Made by a program: the position numbers and the translations under genes
Shown here: positions 44,287 to 55,043 of the stretch, piece by piece
Layout: every line of letters begins with the position of its first letter
Numbering within the stretch: position 1 is the stretch's first letter
Assembly: GCA_013696965.1 (NCBI GenBank)
Contig: JACCXN010000094.1
Coordinates: forward strand, 1 to 64,000
Direction of reading: 5' to 3'
DNA from: Bacteroidota bacterium
GTDB taxonomy: Bacteria > Bacteroidota > Bacteroidia > JACCXN01
Length of the DNA stretch: 64,000 nt
The notes under the pieces: generated by a model
Databases searched by the model: none
Told to the model about the DNA's origin: nothing
What the model saw: the letters and a program-made list of their open reading frames with translations, nothing else

Positions 44287-44321
44287 AAACACACTAAAAG
44301 TAAAGCTCTTTTAGTGTGTTT
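44287..44321 (-). terminator. Terminator of the efflux operon
   Basis: AAACACACTAAAAG pairs with CTTTTAGTGTGTTT over a 7-base loop, followed on the minus strand by a T-run. It lies 55 bases beyond the RND permease stop. Confidence 0.9.
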
Positions 44322-44376
44322 GCCCATTTAGTTTTGTGTTACCAGAATTTACTTTAAATCTTCAGCAAATTCAAAT

Positions 44377-47300
44377 TTAATTTTTTCTGCCATAAACTCT
44401 CTCTTTAAGAGCGTTCATCAAGTAATACATTCCTGGAACGATAATCAATGTTAGAAAAGTTGCGAAAAACAAACCAAAAATCACTGTAGATGACATTGGG
44501 CCCCAAAAAAGCGCATTGTCTCCGCCAAAATATATTTGTGGATCAAAATCGGACAAAAGGGTGAAAAAATTAATATTCATTCCTAAAGCAAGCGGCAATA
44601 ATCCCAGTATGGTGGTAATGGCAGTAAGCAACACCGGGCGTAATCTTTTTTGCCCGGCCTCCACGATAATGTTTTTAATTTCATCTATTGGTAACATTTC
44701 ACCCATGGGCATATCAAGCTCCTGTTTGCGCCGGTCCATAAGTAAGTTGCTGTAATCAATTAGTACAATGGCATTGTTTACTACAATCCCTGCCAATGAA
44801 ATAATTCCAATCATAGTCATGATTACAATAAAGTCCATTTGGAAAATAACCAATCCTAACAATACTCCAATTAAACTGAATACTACAGAAGCAACAATGA
44901 TAAAGGGTGTTCCTGAGGAGTTAAATTGTGCTACCAAAATTAAAAAGATAAGAAAAACGGCCATAAGCAAAGCCTTGCTCAAAAAGCTCATTTCTTTTGC
45001 TTGTTCCTCCTGCTCTCCGGTAAACTTAACCTGGTATCCCTCCGGAAGATTAAAGTCCTTCATCGCATTTTTAATTTCCTGAACAGTTTCATTGGGATTA
45101 ACACCTTCCTTTACGTTGGAGGTAATAGTAATAACCCGGTTTTGATTTTTTCGCTTCACAGCACTAAAGGTGGTGCTTTTTACAGGAGTTGCAATGGATG
45201 AAATGGGTACTTGTCTCATCTTTCCGCTAACCATATCCCTGAAGGTAATGCGTTGGTTTAACAAGCTTTCGGTATTGTATCTGTACTCGTCTTTAAAGCG
45301 AATATTAATTGGATAATCATCCTTTCCCTGTTTAAACCTGGAAATCTCTTTACCAAACAAAGCCGTTCTTATGGCCGAACCAACCTGGCCTGTTGAAATT
45401 CCAAACCTTCGGGATTTATCTCTGTCTATTTCTACTAGTAATTCAGGTTTGCCAAGTTCCACATCAGGCTTTAGTTCCTCAATGCCATTTACATTTAAAT
45501 CATTAATATACGCCCGTATATTCTCTGCATAAATCACCAGTGAATCATAATCTTCGCCACTTATTTCTATGTTTATCGGCTTTCCACGCGGTGGCCCTGC
45601 CTGGTTTTTATCTACTGTAACCTGTACACCCGGAATTGCTTTTATATTATTCCTTATTTTCTCCATTACCTCAGCCGTACTAACTCCCCTGCGGTGTTGG
45701 AATTCTACAAAATTTACAGTTATTCTCCCTTTATGCGGAGTGTTACCCATAACAGGACCTTGAGAGGGATCACTTGTTCCATCTCCAACTTGTGCAATAA
45801 CAGATTCCACAAGGAAGTTTTTTCTAGCTAACATGCTTCCTTCTTCTACAGGCTCTTCAAATTCAGCTAAAGTGTTTACAAGAATGTTTTCAACTCTAGA
45901 GGTTGCTGCATTCGTAGCCTCTATATCTGTTCCAATAGGTTTTTCAATAAAAATATTTACATAATTCGGTTGGTTTACCGGGAAAAATTCAACCTTTGGA
46001 GTAAAAAGAATCAATAAAACGAAAGATAAAATTAGCAGTACAAAGGTTCCAAAAAAGAACACGAGTGGGTTTTTCTTTTTTAATGTAAAGGTTAAAAAAC
46101 GACTGTATTTTGATTCGATTTTTGGAAGAAATACATTCTGAAATCGTGCCGTTGCCGGCCCTAAAATATACAAGTTCAGCACCAGAAGAAAACCGGCAAT
46201 AATTAACAGGTTTCCAAAAGTATTAAACTTTAAAAATAAGGAAATAAGCCCCAAAACAGTAACGATTGAAAAGGCAATTAAAACTTTCTTTTTACTAGGG
46301 ATGGTTTCCCCCGATTTCATAAATGCTGCTGTTAAAACCGGATTAATTACCAAGGCCACAAACAGTGAGGAGCCAAGTACAATAATCAGAGTAATTGGTA
46401 AGTATTTCATGAATTCCCCCATCATTCCCGGCCAAAAGGCAAGAGGAAGAAAAGCAGCCAGTGTTGTTGCAGTAGATGTAATAATTGGAATTGCAACCTC
46501 ACCAACACCTTGTTTTGCAGCCTGTACTGCATTCAGGCCTTCATCCATTAAGCGATAAATGTTTTCAACAACCACAATGCCATTGTCAACCAACATGCCT
46601 AATGCTAGAATCAGGGCAAACAACACCATAAGATTTAAAGTAACACCCATAGCACCTAAAATCATAAAGGCCATGAACATGGAAAGAGGAATGGCTACAC
46701 CAACAAATAATGCGTTGCGAAGCCCAAGGAAAAAAAGAAGTACCAAAACTACTAGGATAATACCTGAAATAATACTGTTTTCAAGATTGTCAACCTGGTT
46801 ACGGGTCATATTTGATTGATCGTTCGTAACTGAAATTTGCAGGCTTTTCGGAAATTTTTCACTTTTTGCAGAGGCAATAATCTCATTGATTCGTCTGGAA
46901 GCCTCCAATAAATTTTGACCAGAGCGTTTTACAACATCAAGCATTACCACAGGTTTTCCAAATTCCCTGGCATAGCTTCTGCTTTCCTCATCCTTAAAGG
47001 AAACAGTTGCAATATCCACCAAATGAACAATGTTATATTTCTCATCCTTTACTATAATGCTTTTAATTTCATTCAGGGTAACAAATTCACCTACAATCCT
47101 AACAGATCTGCGTAAATCACCATTCAATAAATCTCCGCCAGAAATAGTTACATTTTCCCTTTGAATGGCCTCCTCAATGTTTTGAAAATTAATTTGTAAG
47201 GCATCCATTTTATGCATATCCAGAGCTATTTCAACTTCTTTTTGTTGCACACCTCTAATGTCAACCTTTGATATTTCCGTTAGGCTTTCTATACGATCTT

Positions 47301-47805
47301 CAAGATATTCAGCATAAGCACTTAATTGTTCGATTGAAAAATCCCCGGAAAGATTAATATTCATAATTGGGAATTCAGAAAAATTCATTTCAAATACATT
47401 GGGTTCTGCAGGAAGATCTTTTGGAAAGTCGTTGCCGCTTTTTGTCCTGTCAACAGCATCTTTCACTTTACGTAATGCCTCTGAAGGATCGGTTTCAAAA
47501 TTAAATTCCACCAATACAGTTGAAAATCCCTGGATTGAAGTTGAGGTAACTTTTTCCACCCCGCTAATTGATTTTATTTCTTTCTCCAGTGGCCTGCTTA
47601 CCATTTTTTCAATATCCAGGGCTGAATTTCCAGGGTAAGCCGTCCCAATAAAAATTTGGGGTATCACCAGTTCTGGAAAATTCTCTTTTGGCATATTGGA
47701 ATAGGATATTATGCCTGCAAAAAATATAATGATGGTTAAAACAAATATTGTGGTTTTATTATCAACCGCAAAGGAGGAAAGTTTGAACTCCCTGGTAATT
47801 TTCAT
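44377..47805 (-). CDS. RND efflux pump, inner-membrane permease
   Basis: The 1142-residue proton antiporter is of the AcrB/HAE1 type, about 80-100 residues longer than AcrB, mainly from a second linker (about 505-560). There are twelve helices in two halves. The first-half relay motif is GMLVDNGIVVVEN, so only one of the two usual Asp residues is kept. Conserved GxxxG-rich helices (FVGVAIPLSMFMAFMIL) and VAQFNSSGTPFIIV are visible. The adaptor, TolC and TetR genes lie upstream in the same operon, so it would expel drugs, dyes or fatty acids. Substrate range is unknown. Confidence 0.94.
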   Translation of the reverse strand: MKITREFKLSSFAVDNKTTIFVLTIIIFFAGIISYSNMPKENFPELVIPQIFIGTAYPGNSALDIEKMVSRPLEKEIKSISGVEKVTSTSIQGFSTVLVEFNFETDPSEALRKVKDAVDRTKSGNDFPKDLPAEPNVFEMNFSEFPIMNINLSGDFSIEQLSAYAEYLEDRIESLTEISKVDIRGVQQKEVEIALDMHKMDALQINFQNIEEAIQRENVTISGGDLLNGDLRRSVRIVGEFVTLNEIKSIIVKDEKYNIVHLVDIATVSFKDEESRSYAREFGKPVVMLDVVKRSGQNLLEASRRINEIIASAKSEKFPKSLQISVTNDQSNMTRNQVDNLENSIISGIILVVLVLLFFLGLRNALFVGVAIPLSMFMAFMILGAMGVTLNLMVLFALILALGMLVDNGIVVVENIYRLMDEGLNAVQAAKQGVGEVAIPIITSTATTLAAFLPLAFWPGMMGEFMKYLPITLIIVLGSSLFVALVINPVLTAAFMKSGETIPSKKKVLIAFSIVTVLGLISLFLKFNTFGNLLIIAGFLLVLNLYILGPATARFQNVFLPKIESKYSRFLTFTLKKKNPLVFFFGTFVLLILSFVLLILFTPKVEFFPVNQPNYVNIFIEKPIGTDIEATNAATSRVENILVNTLAEFEEPVEEGSMLARKNFLVESVIAQVGDGTSDPSQGPVMGNTPHKGRITVNFVEFQHRRGVSTAEVMEKIRNNIKAIPGVQVTVDKNQAGPPRGKPINIEISGEDYDSLVIYAENIRAYINDLNVNGIEELKPDVELGKPELLVEIDRDKSRRFGISTGQVGSAIRTALFGKEISRFKQGKDDYPINIRFKDEYRYNTESLLNQRITFRDMVSGKMRQVPISSIATPVKSTTFSAVKRKNQNRVITITSNVKEGVNPNETVQEIKNAMKDFNLPEGYQVKFTGEQEEQAKEMSFLSKALLMAVFLIFLILVAQFNSSGTPFIIVASVVFSLIGVLLGLVIFQMDFIVIMTMIGIISLAGIVVNNAIVLIDYSNLLMDRRKQELDMPMGEMLPIDEIKNIIVEAGQKRLRPVLLTAITTILGLLPLALGMNINFFTLLSDFDPQIYFGGDNALFWGPMSSTVIFGLFFATFLTLIIVPGMYYLMNALKERVYGRKN

Positions 47806-47852
47806 AAGTGAATATTTTGAATTGTTTTTTTTGTGGAAACCCCTCTTAATAA

Positions 47853-49007
47853 TTATTGGCTCACGTTTATTTTATCGTTTTCCTTAAGTCCTCTGGCCCC
47901 TTCTATAATTATTTGCTCATTCCCGGAGAGTCCCTCGAAAATAAAGGTCTTATTGTTATAGGATTGTCCGCTTTTAATATCTGATCTTTTGGCAAAGTAC
48001 CCCAAACCATCTTTCTGCACTACAAAAACAAACTCTTTCCCTTTTGCATCATATTGAATAGCAGCAGAAGAAACTACTGCGGCAGAATCCTTTTCGAATG
48101 TTTTTATCAACATAATAGCGAGTAGATTTGGCTTTAATACTTCATTTGATTTATCTAAATTTATCTGAACCTTGAATGTTCTGTTGGCAGGATTAATAAA
48201 TTGTCCCACGCGGCCTATTTTGCTTGCCATTTCTATGTCAAGAGAAGGAAATTTTATCATTACCTGGTTGCCTTCCTTAATTGTTTTAAGATAGTTTTCA
48301 GGTAAATCTGCAGTTATGTACATCTCATCAAGGTTCATTAATCTAATTAGTGGGGCCATTGGGCTTGCCATTTCTCCTTCTTTTGGAAATATCTCATCAA
48401 CTATTCCACTAAATGGAGCTTTAACAATAGTCATTTCTCGCTGAGACTTTAATGTTTTAAGTTTTTGTTCCATGGATTCTTTCCTGTTTTTTGCCTCCAG
48501 GTACTGCATTTCAGAACCTATGTTTTGCTTCCAGAGTTTTTCTTGACGCTGAAAAACAGTGTTTGCATATTCAAAAGCAGTTTCCACTTCATTTATATTC
48601 TTTTGAATAATTTCCTGATCAAGTACAACAAGCACTTGTCCCTTTGTTACTTTCTCCCCTTCAAAAACTTTAATGGTTCGTATAACACTGTTGATCTCCG
48701 CATTTAGTGTTATGTTTTTCCTTGTTTCCACAATACCATGAACTTCAAGATAATGTTCGAATTTTTCAGGTTTAAGTACAACAGTTGACACAAGCACTGA
48801 TTTTATTTGAATGGTAGTGTCTTTTAAATTAATTTGTTTCTTTACCTCATTCAATTGTTGGGATACCTTTGAAATCAATTCCTGCATAGAATCCCTTTGG
48901 TGTAATAAGTTTCCCAATTCCTTGTCAACTTCTTCTGGTTGGCCACAGGAGGCAATAAAAACAGTTGCCAATGCAACAACAATAATTCTTTTCATATTTC
49001 TAATCAT
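47853..49007 (-). CDS. RND efflux periplasmic adaptor (membrane fusion lipoprotein)
   Basis: The start is placed at ATG 49007 rather than the GTG at 49019; a further ATG follows four codons on. The 384-residue protein has a lipobox (VFIASCGQ) and a coiled-coil hairpin (residues about 35-60 and 135-190). The lipoyl half-motifs are VFEGEKVTKGQVLVVLDQ and MTIVKAPFSGIVDEIFPKEGE, followed by beta-barrel and membrane-proximal domains. It bridges the RND permease to TolC. It lies 47 bases from the permease gene and 56 from the TolC gene. Confidence 0.94.
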   Translation of the reverse strand: MIRNMKRIIVVALATVFIASCGQPEEVDKELGNLLHQRDSMQELISKVSQQLNEVKKQINLKDTTIQIKSVLVSTVVLKPEKFEHYLEVHGIVETRKNITLNAEINSVIRTIKVFEGEKVTKGQVLVVLDQEIIQKNINEVETAFEYANTVFQRQEKLWKQNIGSEMQYLEAKNRKESMEQKLKTLKSQREMTIVKAPFSGIVDEIFPKEGEMASPMAPLIRLMNLDEMYITADLPENYLKTIKEGNQVMIKFPSLDIEMASKIGRVGQFINPANRTFKVQINLDKSNEVLKPNLLAIMLIKTFEKDSAAVVSSAAIQYDAKGKEFVFVVQKDGLGYFAKRSDIKSGQSYNNKTFIFEGLSGNEQIIIEGARGLKENDKINVSQ

Positions 49008-49063
49008 TTTATTGATCACTTATTTTATTGGTTTATTTTTTGTTGTAATCATTTTTTTGAAAA

Positions 49064-50470
49064 TCAATTGGTTGATTGGTTGAAATTCATTGCCTTATCA
49101 AACCTGGATTTTGCATTAAGCAGGTCAAATACAGTGTTAATGTAATTTCCTTGTGTAGATAAAAGTTGATTTTGTACCTGGTTCAGGTCAAGGCTAGATG
49201 CAAGCCCTTCCTGATATTTAATGAGTGTTTTGTTTTGAATTTTTTCAGCAAGTAACAGATTTTGTTTTTCTGTTAAAAGCCTCTCATAGGAACTAATTAA
49301 ATCTGCTTTTGATGTTTGTGCCTGAAGTTTCAGACTTTGTTCTACCTGGGTCGTAGAAATTATTGTTTTCTCATATTCCATTTTAGCCTGTTTTATTTTT
49401 GCATACTTCATACCACTGTCAAAAATTGGAACCTTTATACTCACTCCCCATACTGTTGTTGGATACCAGGGACCATTTTCAAAAAAAGTAAATTCATTGC
49501 GCAATGCATTTTCCTGGTGACTTAAAAAGGCTCCAATAGAAGGTAAATAAGCATACTTTTCTTTTTTCAGGTTTAATTGCATCAGGTTTTGCTGGTTGAG
49601 CATAAGTTGATAATCAATGTGTTTACTGGATTGAAAATCCGTGTTGTATAGATTTTCTATGTTCAATGAAAGTAAAATTTCATCCAGGTTTTCGGTTAAT
49701 TCAATTTGATTATCAATATCAAGCCCTATTTGAAATTTAAGCAGTTGCAGGGCTAAATCCGCTTGCCTTTCACTTCGCTTTAAAGAATTTTGCAGGTTTT
49801 GCACCAGCAGGTTTAATTGATCAACATCATTTTCCTCAATAAATCCACTTTTGTATACTTCATTGGTTTCAGATAAAAGCTTTTTGCTGTTTTCAATGCT
49901 TTGCCCCAGAATACGAATATTTTCTTTTGCTACCAGTGCAGAATAATAGGCCTGTGCTACATTTGCTTTTAAATCATTTTGGGTTTTCCCCAGTTGATTT
50001 TTGGAAAGTTTTCCATAGGTTTTAGAAGCCTGTAGTCCAACTATATAAGCTCCGTCAAAAATCAATTGTGTTGCTGTTAGGCCAACAGCAGCGGTATAAT
50101 TTGTTCCGAATTGTACTGCAACTAGTTCTCCATACTCTGCCATAGGGTTAAACGCTTTTGCAGGAAGAACCTGGGTAGGAATGTTTAGCATGTTCTGGAA
50201 ATTAATTTCCCCGTTAACCTGGGGTAGTCCTATAGTGGTGGTTTCCAGAATTTTTTTCTTGGCTATTTCTACTTCTAGCCTGGCATTAATTACACTGTAA
50301 TTATGCGTTAATGCATAATTTGTTGCTTGTTCAAGACTTAACCTTAATGTTTCACTATTTTTTGAACTTGTATTTTGAACACCTCCACTACTTTGTCCAT
50401 GGACAGCTAGTTTAGAAAGGCAAAGTAAAAAAAAACAAAAAAAGAAAGTTTTTGCGTGGAAATACCTCAT
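49064..50470 (-). CDS. TolC-family outer-membrane efflux protein
   Basis: The 468-residue protein has a signal peptide (about 1-26, ending HGQ) and two repeats of an outer-membrane efflux domain: alpha-helical barrel segments (TLRLSLEQATNYALTHNYSV; ASSLDLNQVQNQLLSTQGNY near the end) and short beta-strand stretches. It forms the exit duct for the pump encoded downstream. Its start codon overlaps the stop of the TetR gene by four bases (ATGA), so the regulator and the channel are translationally coupled. Confidence 0.93.
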   Translation of the reverse strand: MRYFHAKTFFFCFFLLCLSKLAVHGQSSGGVQNTSSKNSETLRLSLEQATNYALTHNYSVINARLEVEIAKKKILETTTIGLPQVNGEINFQNMLNIPTQVLPAKAFNPMAEYGELVAVQFGTNYTAAVGLTATQLIFDGAYIVGLQASKTYGKLSKNQLGKTQNDLKANVAQAYYSALVAKENIRILGQSIENSKKLLSETNEVYKSGFIEENDVDQLNLLVQNLQNSLKRSERQADLALQLLKFQIGLDIDNQIELTENLDEILLSLNIENLYNTDFQSSKHIDYQLMLNQQNLMQLNLKKEKYAYLPSIGAFLSHQENALRNEFTFFENGPWYPTTVWGVSIKVPIFDSGMKYAKIKQAKMEYEKTIISTTQVEQSLKLQAQTSKADLISSYERLLTEKQNLLLAEKIQNKTLIKYQEGLASSLDLNQVQNQLLSTQGNYINTVFDLLNAKSRFDKAMNFNQSTN

Positions 50471-51090
50471 ATTAAATCAAGATTGGTGTTTTTATATTTT
50501 TTGATCATGTATTTTAATCCTTTTTCACTTGCAATTCCACGAATATGATAGCGCATCACTTGATTATGCACATCGGTGAATCTAAATTCAGAAACTGGAA
50601 ATATATTTGAATCGAAAATTGCTTCAATTCTGGAAATATGGATTTTGGCAATGATGGCTGCATTAAGATTTTCACGATACAATTGCTCTTCTATTCCTTT
50701 TTCCAAATTCGCTTTTACACAGGAGAAAATAAAGTTTAATTTATAATTAATAAATATTTGCCAGGCTTGGGGATAATATTTTTCCAGGTCAAAATGTATG
50801 GATGGATGGATATCTTTAATTTGTTCACCAACATGTTTAGTAATGGCATACATTTCATCAATTGCATTGTATTTTAATAAACAAATGCTATTCAGCGCTT
50901 TTTTATCTTCCTCCAGGTAATTTTCCAGAACCTTGTAAACCAAATCAGCCTTGTCTTTAAATGATTTATAAAGGGTTTTTTTAGAAAGTCCAAGATTTCT
51001 GGCAATATCATCCATTGTCATGCTTTTTATGCCGTTACGCATAAGCAATTTGTAAATTGATTCTAATAACTGAATGTTGAGGTTTTCCAT
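50467..51090 (-). CDS. TetR/AcrR-family transcriptional regulator
   Basis: The start is taken at the ATG before ENLNIQLLESIYKLL, because the 31 codons upstream look non-coding. The 207-residue protein has an N-terminal helix-turn-helix (about 8-55: MRNGIKSMTMDDIARNLGLS followed by KKTLYKSFKDK) and an alpha-helical ligand-binding domain. It is the first gene of the operon and would repress its own pump genes until a ligand binds. Its operator should lie in 51091-51366, where no other feature is evident. Confidence 0.92.
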   Translation of the reverse strand: MENLNIQLLESIYKLLMRNGIKSMTMDDIARNLGLSKKTLYKSFKDKADLVYKVLENYLEEDKKALNSICLLKYNAIDEMYAITKHVGEQIKDIHPSIHFDLEKYYPQAWQIFINYKLNFIFSCVKANLEKGIEEQLYRENLNAAIIAKIHISRIEAIFDSNIFPVSEFRFTDVHNQVMRYHIRGIASEKGLKYMIKKYKNTNLDLI

Positions 51091-51366
51091 TTGGGATGCA
51101 AAGTTAATTTTTTTTACACACGGGAAACAAAAAACGTAAAAAATGTTTCCATAGTGTTGTTTTGTTTTTAAATCCCCCCACAAAATCTTTTTATGTAAGT
51201 TGCCAAAAGTATTTAATTGGAGAATAATTCAGGGAAGACTTAAAACAACAATTTCAAAAAGAGGCTTTTGCCAGTTTAAATTAAAAGAATAAAATTATTT
51301 ATGGCATAACACTCACTAAAATACCGTAAAAAATCGTTTTTTTGTATAAAATTTAAGATATTTAAG

Positions 51367-52773
51367 GTGAAGACAAAAAGTAGAATTAAAATAATTGATT
51401 TGTTAAAGGAAGGCAGTTCAGGACTTTTAAACAATGAAGTAACAGTAAAAGGTTGGGTAAGGACCAAAAGGGGCAACAAAAATATTGCTTTTATTGCCTT
51501 AAATGACGGTTCAGTTATCCATAATATACAGGTAGTTGCTGATCCTTTGGAATTCAGTGAAGAAATACTTGATAAAATAACTACAGGTTCGTGCCTTAGC
51601 GTTACTGGTATTTTGGTGCAATCACAGGGTCAGAGCCAAAGTGTGGAAATACAGGCCAAAACCATAGAAATATATGGAACAGCCGATGCTGAGGTTTTTC
51701 CACTCCAGAAAAAGGGACATTCTATGGAATTTTTGCGTGAAATTGCCCATTTGCGTCCTAGAACCAACACTTTTGGGGCCGTTTTAAGAATAAGGCATGC
51801 AATGGCTTATGGTATTCATAAGTATTTTAATGATAATGGCTTTTTTTATGTCCATACTCCTATTATTACTGGTTCCGATGCTGAAGGTGCGGGTGCAATG
51901 TTTAGAGTTACAACTCTGGATGGCCTAAATCCTCCTAAAAAGGAAGATGGAAGCGTGAATTATAAAGAAGATTTTTTCGGAAAAGAAACTAATTTAACTG
52001 TTTCCGGCCAACTGGAAGCCGAATTGGCTGCACTTGCTTTGTCTCAGGTTTATACCTTTGGGCCAACATTTAGAGCAGAAAACTCAAATACAACAAGGCA
52101 TTTGGCTGAATTCTGGATGATAGAACCTGAGGTTGCATTCAATGATTTGGATGACAACATGGATCTGGCTGAAGATTTTTTGAAATATATGGTGCGCTAT
52201 GCTCTGGATAATTGTAAAGATGACCTGGAGTTTTTAACCAAGATGTATGATAAAGACTTGTTGGAGCGTTTATATAGTGTTACTCAAAATGATTTTATTC
52301 GATTAAGTTATACAGATGCAGTTGAAATTTTGATTCAAAGCAAACAAAAATTTGAGTTTAAAGTAGAATGGGGTACTGATTTACAATCAGAGCACGAGCG
52401 GTTTTTAGTAGAGAATCATTTTAAAAAGCCGGTGATAATTATTGATTATCCAAAAGGAATAAAGTCTTTTTACATGCGGCAGAATGAGGATGGAAAAACA
52501 GTTAGGGCAATGGATGTTTTATTTCCAGGCATAGGCGAAATAATAGGAGGTTCTCAAAGAGAAGAAAGGTATGAAAAATTAAAAGAAAGAATTAGTGAAT
52601 GCAATATTGCACAGGATGATATTTGGTGGTACCTTGAAACCAGGAAATTCGGAACTGCTCCACATTCAGGATTTGGCCTTGGTTTTGAACGCTTAATGCT
52701 TTTTATTACAGGTATGGCAAATATCAGAGACGTAATACCTTTTCCGCGAACCCCTAAAAATGCAGCATTTTAA
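51367..52773 (+). CDS. asnS: Asparaginyl-tRNA synthetase
   Basis: The 468-residue class IIb synthetase has an OB-fold anticodon-binding domain at about 18-105 ([25 protein letters not shown]), motif 2 with [21 protein letters not shown] (about 235-255) and motif 3 [21 protein letters not shown] (about 435-455). It attaches asparagine to tRNA-Asn. The start is GTG: the frame begins with the expected [14 protein letters not shown] and no ATG is available. It is divergent from the efflux operon. Confidence 0.96.
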   Translation: MKTKSRIKIIDLLKEGSSGLLNNEVTVKGWVRTKRGNKNIAFIALNDGSVIHNIQVVADPLEFSEEILDKITTGSCLSVTGILVQSQGQSQSVEIQAKTIEIYGTADAEVFPLQKKGHSMEFLREIAHLRPRTNTFGAVLRIRHAMAYGIHKYFNDNGFFYVHTPIITGSDAEGAGAMFRVTTLDGLNPPKKEDGSVNYKEDFFGKETNLTVSGQLEAELAALALSQVYTFGPTFRAENSNTTRHLAEFWMIEPEVAFNDLDDNMDLAEDFLKYMVRYALDNCKDDLEFLTKMYDKDLLERLYSVTQNDFIRLSYTDAVEILIQSKQKFEFKVEWGTDLQSEHERFLVENHFKKPVIIIDYPKGIKSFYMRQNEDGKTVRAMDVLFPGIGEIIGGSQREERYEKLKERISECNIAQDDIWWYLETRKFGTAPHSGFGLGFERLMLFITGMANIRDVIPFPRTPKNAAF

Positions 52774-52856
52774 GCGTTTGCTTTAGACAATAGATTTGAT
52801 TAGTTTTATATGTGTTTTCAGAAATCAGGTTAGAAGTTTAAGAAACAACAGAAAAT

Positions 52857-54323
52857 ATGTTAAAACAAAGTTTACAACAAAGACTCTTACAAAAATTATC
52901 ACCTCAGCAGATTCAGTTAATGAAATTGCTGCAGATTCCTACTATATCTCTTGAACAAAGGATTAAGGAAGAGCTCGAATTAAATCCTGCCCTTGAAGAG
53001 GGGCGTGAAGAGGAGGAAGCTGGAGAATTTGATGAGGAATTTCAAGCAGATAATACTGCTGAGGAGCCTGTAAAGGAAAATACCCGCGAGGATTTTGATT
53101 TCGAACAATATTTTGATGATGACGAAACCCCCGGATATAAACTCTCTGCAAAAAATACGGGTCCGGATGATGAGCGCAAAGAAATACCTTTTTCAGGCGG
53201 AACAAGCTTTCAGGATTTCCTATTAGCCCAGCTTGGATTGCGCGTTTTGGATGAACACCAGCACACTGTTGCCGAAAACATTATTGGCAATATTGATGAC
53301 GATGGTTATTTAAGAAGAGAAATAGAATCTTTGGTAAATGATCTTGCTTTTTCCCAAAATATTATGACCTCCGAGCAGGAAGTACTCTCAATGCTTAAAA
53401 TAATTCAGGAATTTGATCCATCTGGAATAGGTGCCCGAAGTTTACAGGAATGTCTTGCACTGCAGCTGCAAAGAAAGGACAGTAAAAATCCATATATAAA
53501 GATTGCCCTTAGCATTATAATCAAACATTTTGAGGAGTTTACAAAAAAACATTACGATAAAATATCAAGGAAAATTGGGATCAATGATGAAACACTTAAA
53601 TCTGCAATTAATGAAATATTAAGGCTTAATCCAAAGCCAGGAAGCTCCTCCCAATCAAGTGAATCATCAAAACTCTCCTTGCAAATAGTTCCCGATTTTG
53701 TTGTTAACAACAATGAAGGAGGACTTGAGCTTAGTTTAAATTCAAGAAATGCACCTGAACTTAAAATTAGCAGGCCTTATATGGAAATGCTTGAAAATTA
53801 TCAGAATAATAAAACAAGGGAAACAAAGGATGCATTAATGTTTGTAAAGCAGAAACTTGATGGAGCCAGGTGGTTTATTGATGCCATAAAACAAAGGCAA
53901 CAAACACTTTCCCTTACCATGCAAGCCATAATGGAATACCAGTATGATTATTTCCTCACAGGAGATGAAACAAGGCTTAAGCCAATGATTTTAAAAGATA
54001 TTGCCGAAATGGTAAGTCTTGATATTTCCACTATTTCCAGAGTGGCAAACAGCAAATACGTGCAAACTGAATTCGGAACCTTTTCCCTGAAATCGTTTTT
54101 TTCAGAATCACTCTCCACAGATACAGGAGAAGAGGTTTCTACCCGAGAGGTTAAAAAAATATTACAGGACTGCATTGATGCAGAAAATAAAAGCAAGCCT
54201 TTAACCGATGACAGGCTTACCAAAATTTTAAAGGACAAAGGATACAATATAGCACGCAGGACAATTGCCAAATACCGCGAGCAATTAAATATACCCGTGG
54301 CAAGAATGAGGAAAGAACTCTAA
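52857..54323 (+). CDS. rpoN: RNA polymerase sigma-54 factor
   Basis: The 488-residue protein has the three sigma-54 regions: a Gln/Leu-rich activator-interacting region (QSLQQRLLQKLSPQQIQLMK), an acidic linker (about 45-85, GREEEEAGEFDEEFQADN), a core-binding region with RFIDAIKQRQQTL-like sequence (DGARWFIDAIKQRQQTLSLT, about 340-360), an HTH and the C-terminal RpoN box ARRTIAKYREQL. It directs transcription from GG-N10-GC promoters with AAA+ activators. No activator gene is in the window. The following gene overlaps its stop codon. Confidence 0.96.
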   Translation: MLKQSLQQRLLQKLSPQQIQLMKLLQIPTISLEQRIKEELELNPALEEGREEEEAGEFDEEFQADNTAEEPVKENTREDFDFEQYFDDDETPGYKLSAKNTGPDDERKEIPFSGGTSFQDFLLAQLGLRVLDEHQHTVAENIIGNIDDDGYLRREIESLVNDLAFSQNIMTSEQEVLSMLKIIQEFDPSGIGARSLQECLALQLQRKDSKNPYIKIALSIIIKHFEEFTKKHYDKISRKIGINDETLKSAINEILRLNPKPGSSSQSSESSKLSLQIVPDFVVNNNEGGLELSLNSRNAPELKISRPYMEMLENYQNNKTRETKDALMFVKQKLDGARWFIDAIKQRQQTLSLTMQAIMEYQYDYFLTGDETRLKPMILKDIAEMVSLDISTISRVANSKYVQTEFGTFSLKSFFSESLSTDTGEEVSTREVKKILQDCIDAENKSKPLTDDRLTKILKDKGYNIARRTIAKYREQLNIPVARMRKEL

Positions 54324-54937
54324 TGATTCAAACAAGGTTAGCCACAGTTATTTCGTATTTGTTTCATCCCCTTTTAATGCCTACAATAGGCACTTTTCTT
54401 ATTTTTAACATTGGTGGATATATTGCTTTTACCGTTACTCCAACCGTGAAATATATGGTATATGGAATAGTTTTTTTGAACACTTTTATTTTTCCCTCCA
54501 TGGCCAGTTATTATCTTTTGAAAAAAGGATACATAAACAGCACAGGAATGGCTACTATTCAGGAAAGGAGAATACCAATGGCACTTACTGCTGTTTTTTA
54601 TTTCTTTACCTATTATATTTTAAGAAAAGCTACTTTGCCTCCGGTTCTCTTTCTTGTAATATTGGGCGCTACATTATCTGTTCTTTTAACTCTCATTATT
54701 ACTCTTGTTTGGAAAATAAGTGCGCACATGGTTGGTGTGGGTGGAATAGTTGGAGCAGTAATTGGTTTATCTGTAATGTTTTCAGTGAATCTCCAGTTGT
54801 TAATAATGGCATTGATTTTAGTTGCCGGACTAGTTGGTTATTCCCGTTTAAAACTTAATGCCCACTCACATTTACAGGTTTATGTAGGCTTTTTGTTGGG
54901 ATTGTCCTCCATGCTCCTGCTAATTTTAGGAGTTTAA
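54323..54937 (+). CDS. PAP2-superfamily-like membrane protein
   Basis: The 204-residue protein has about six transmembrane helices. It starts on the last base of the rpoN stop (TAATG), so translation is coupled. KISAHMVGVGG and YSRLKLNAHSHLQVYVG resemble PAP2 phosphatase motifs (PSGH and SRxxxxxH), but the final Asp of the third motif is replaced, so lipid-phosphatase activity is uncertain. The rpoN association seems common in the phylum. The 106 bases after it contain no terminator that I can see. Confidence 0.78.
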   Translation: MIQTRLATVISYLFHPLLMPTIGTFLIFNIGGYIAFTVTPTVKYMVYGIVFLNTFIFPSMASYYLLKKGYINSTGMATIQERRIPMALTAVFYFFTYYILRKATLPPVLFLVILGATLSVLLTLIITLVWKISAHMVGVGGIVGAVIGLSVMFSVNLQLLIMALILVAGLVGYSRLKLNAHSHLQVYVGFLLGLSSMLLLILGV

Positions 54938-55043
54938 AACCCCGGATTTTTCGTTTCTTATACTAATTAACCAATCAAGGATGTTTTGAATCGCTAGGAA
55001 AACCTGGCTTTCTCTGAAGTTAAAATAGTGCCAGGTAAATTAT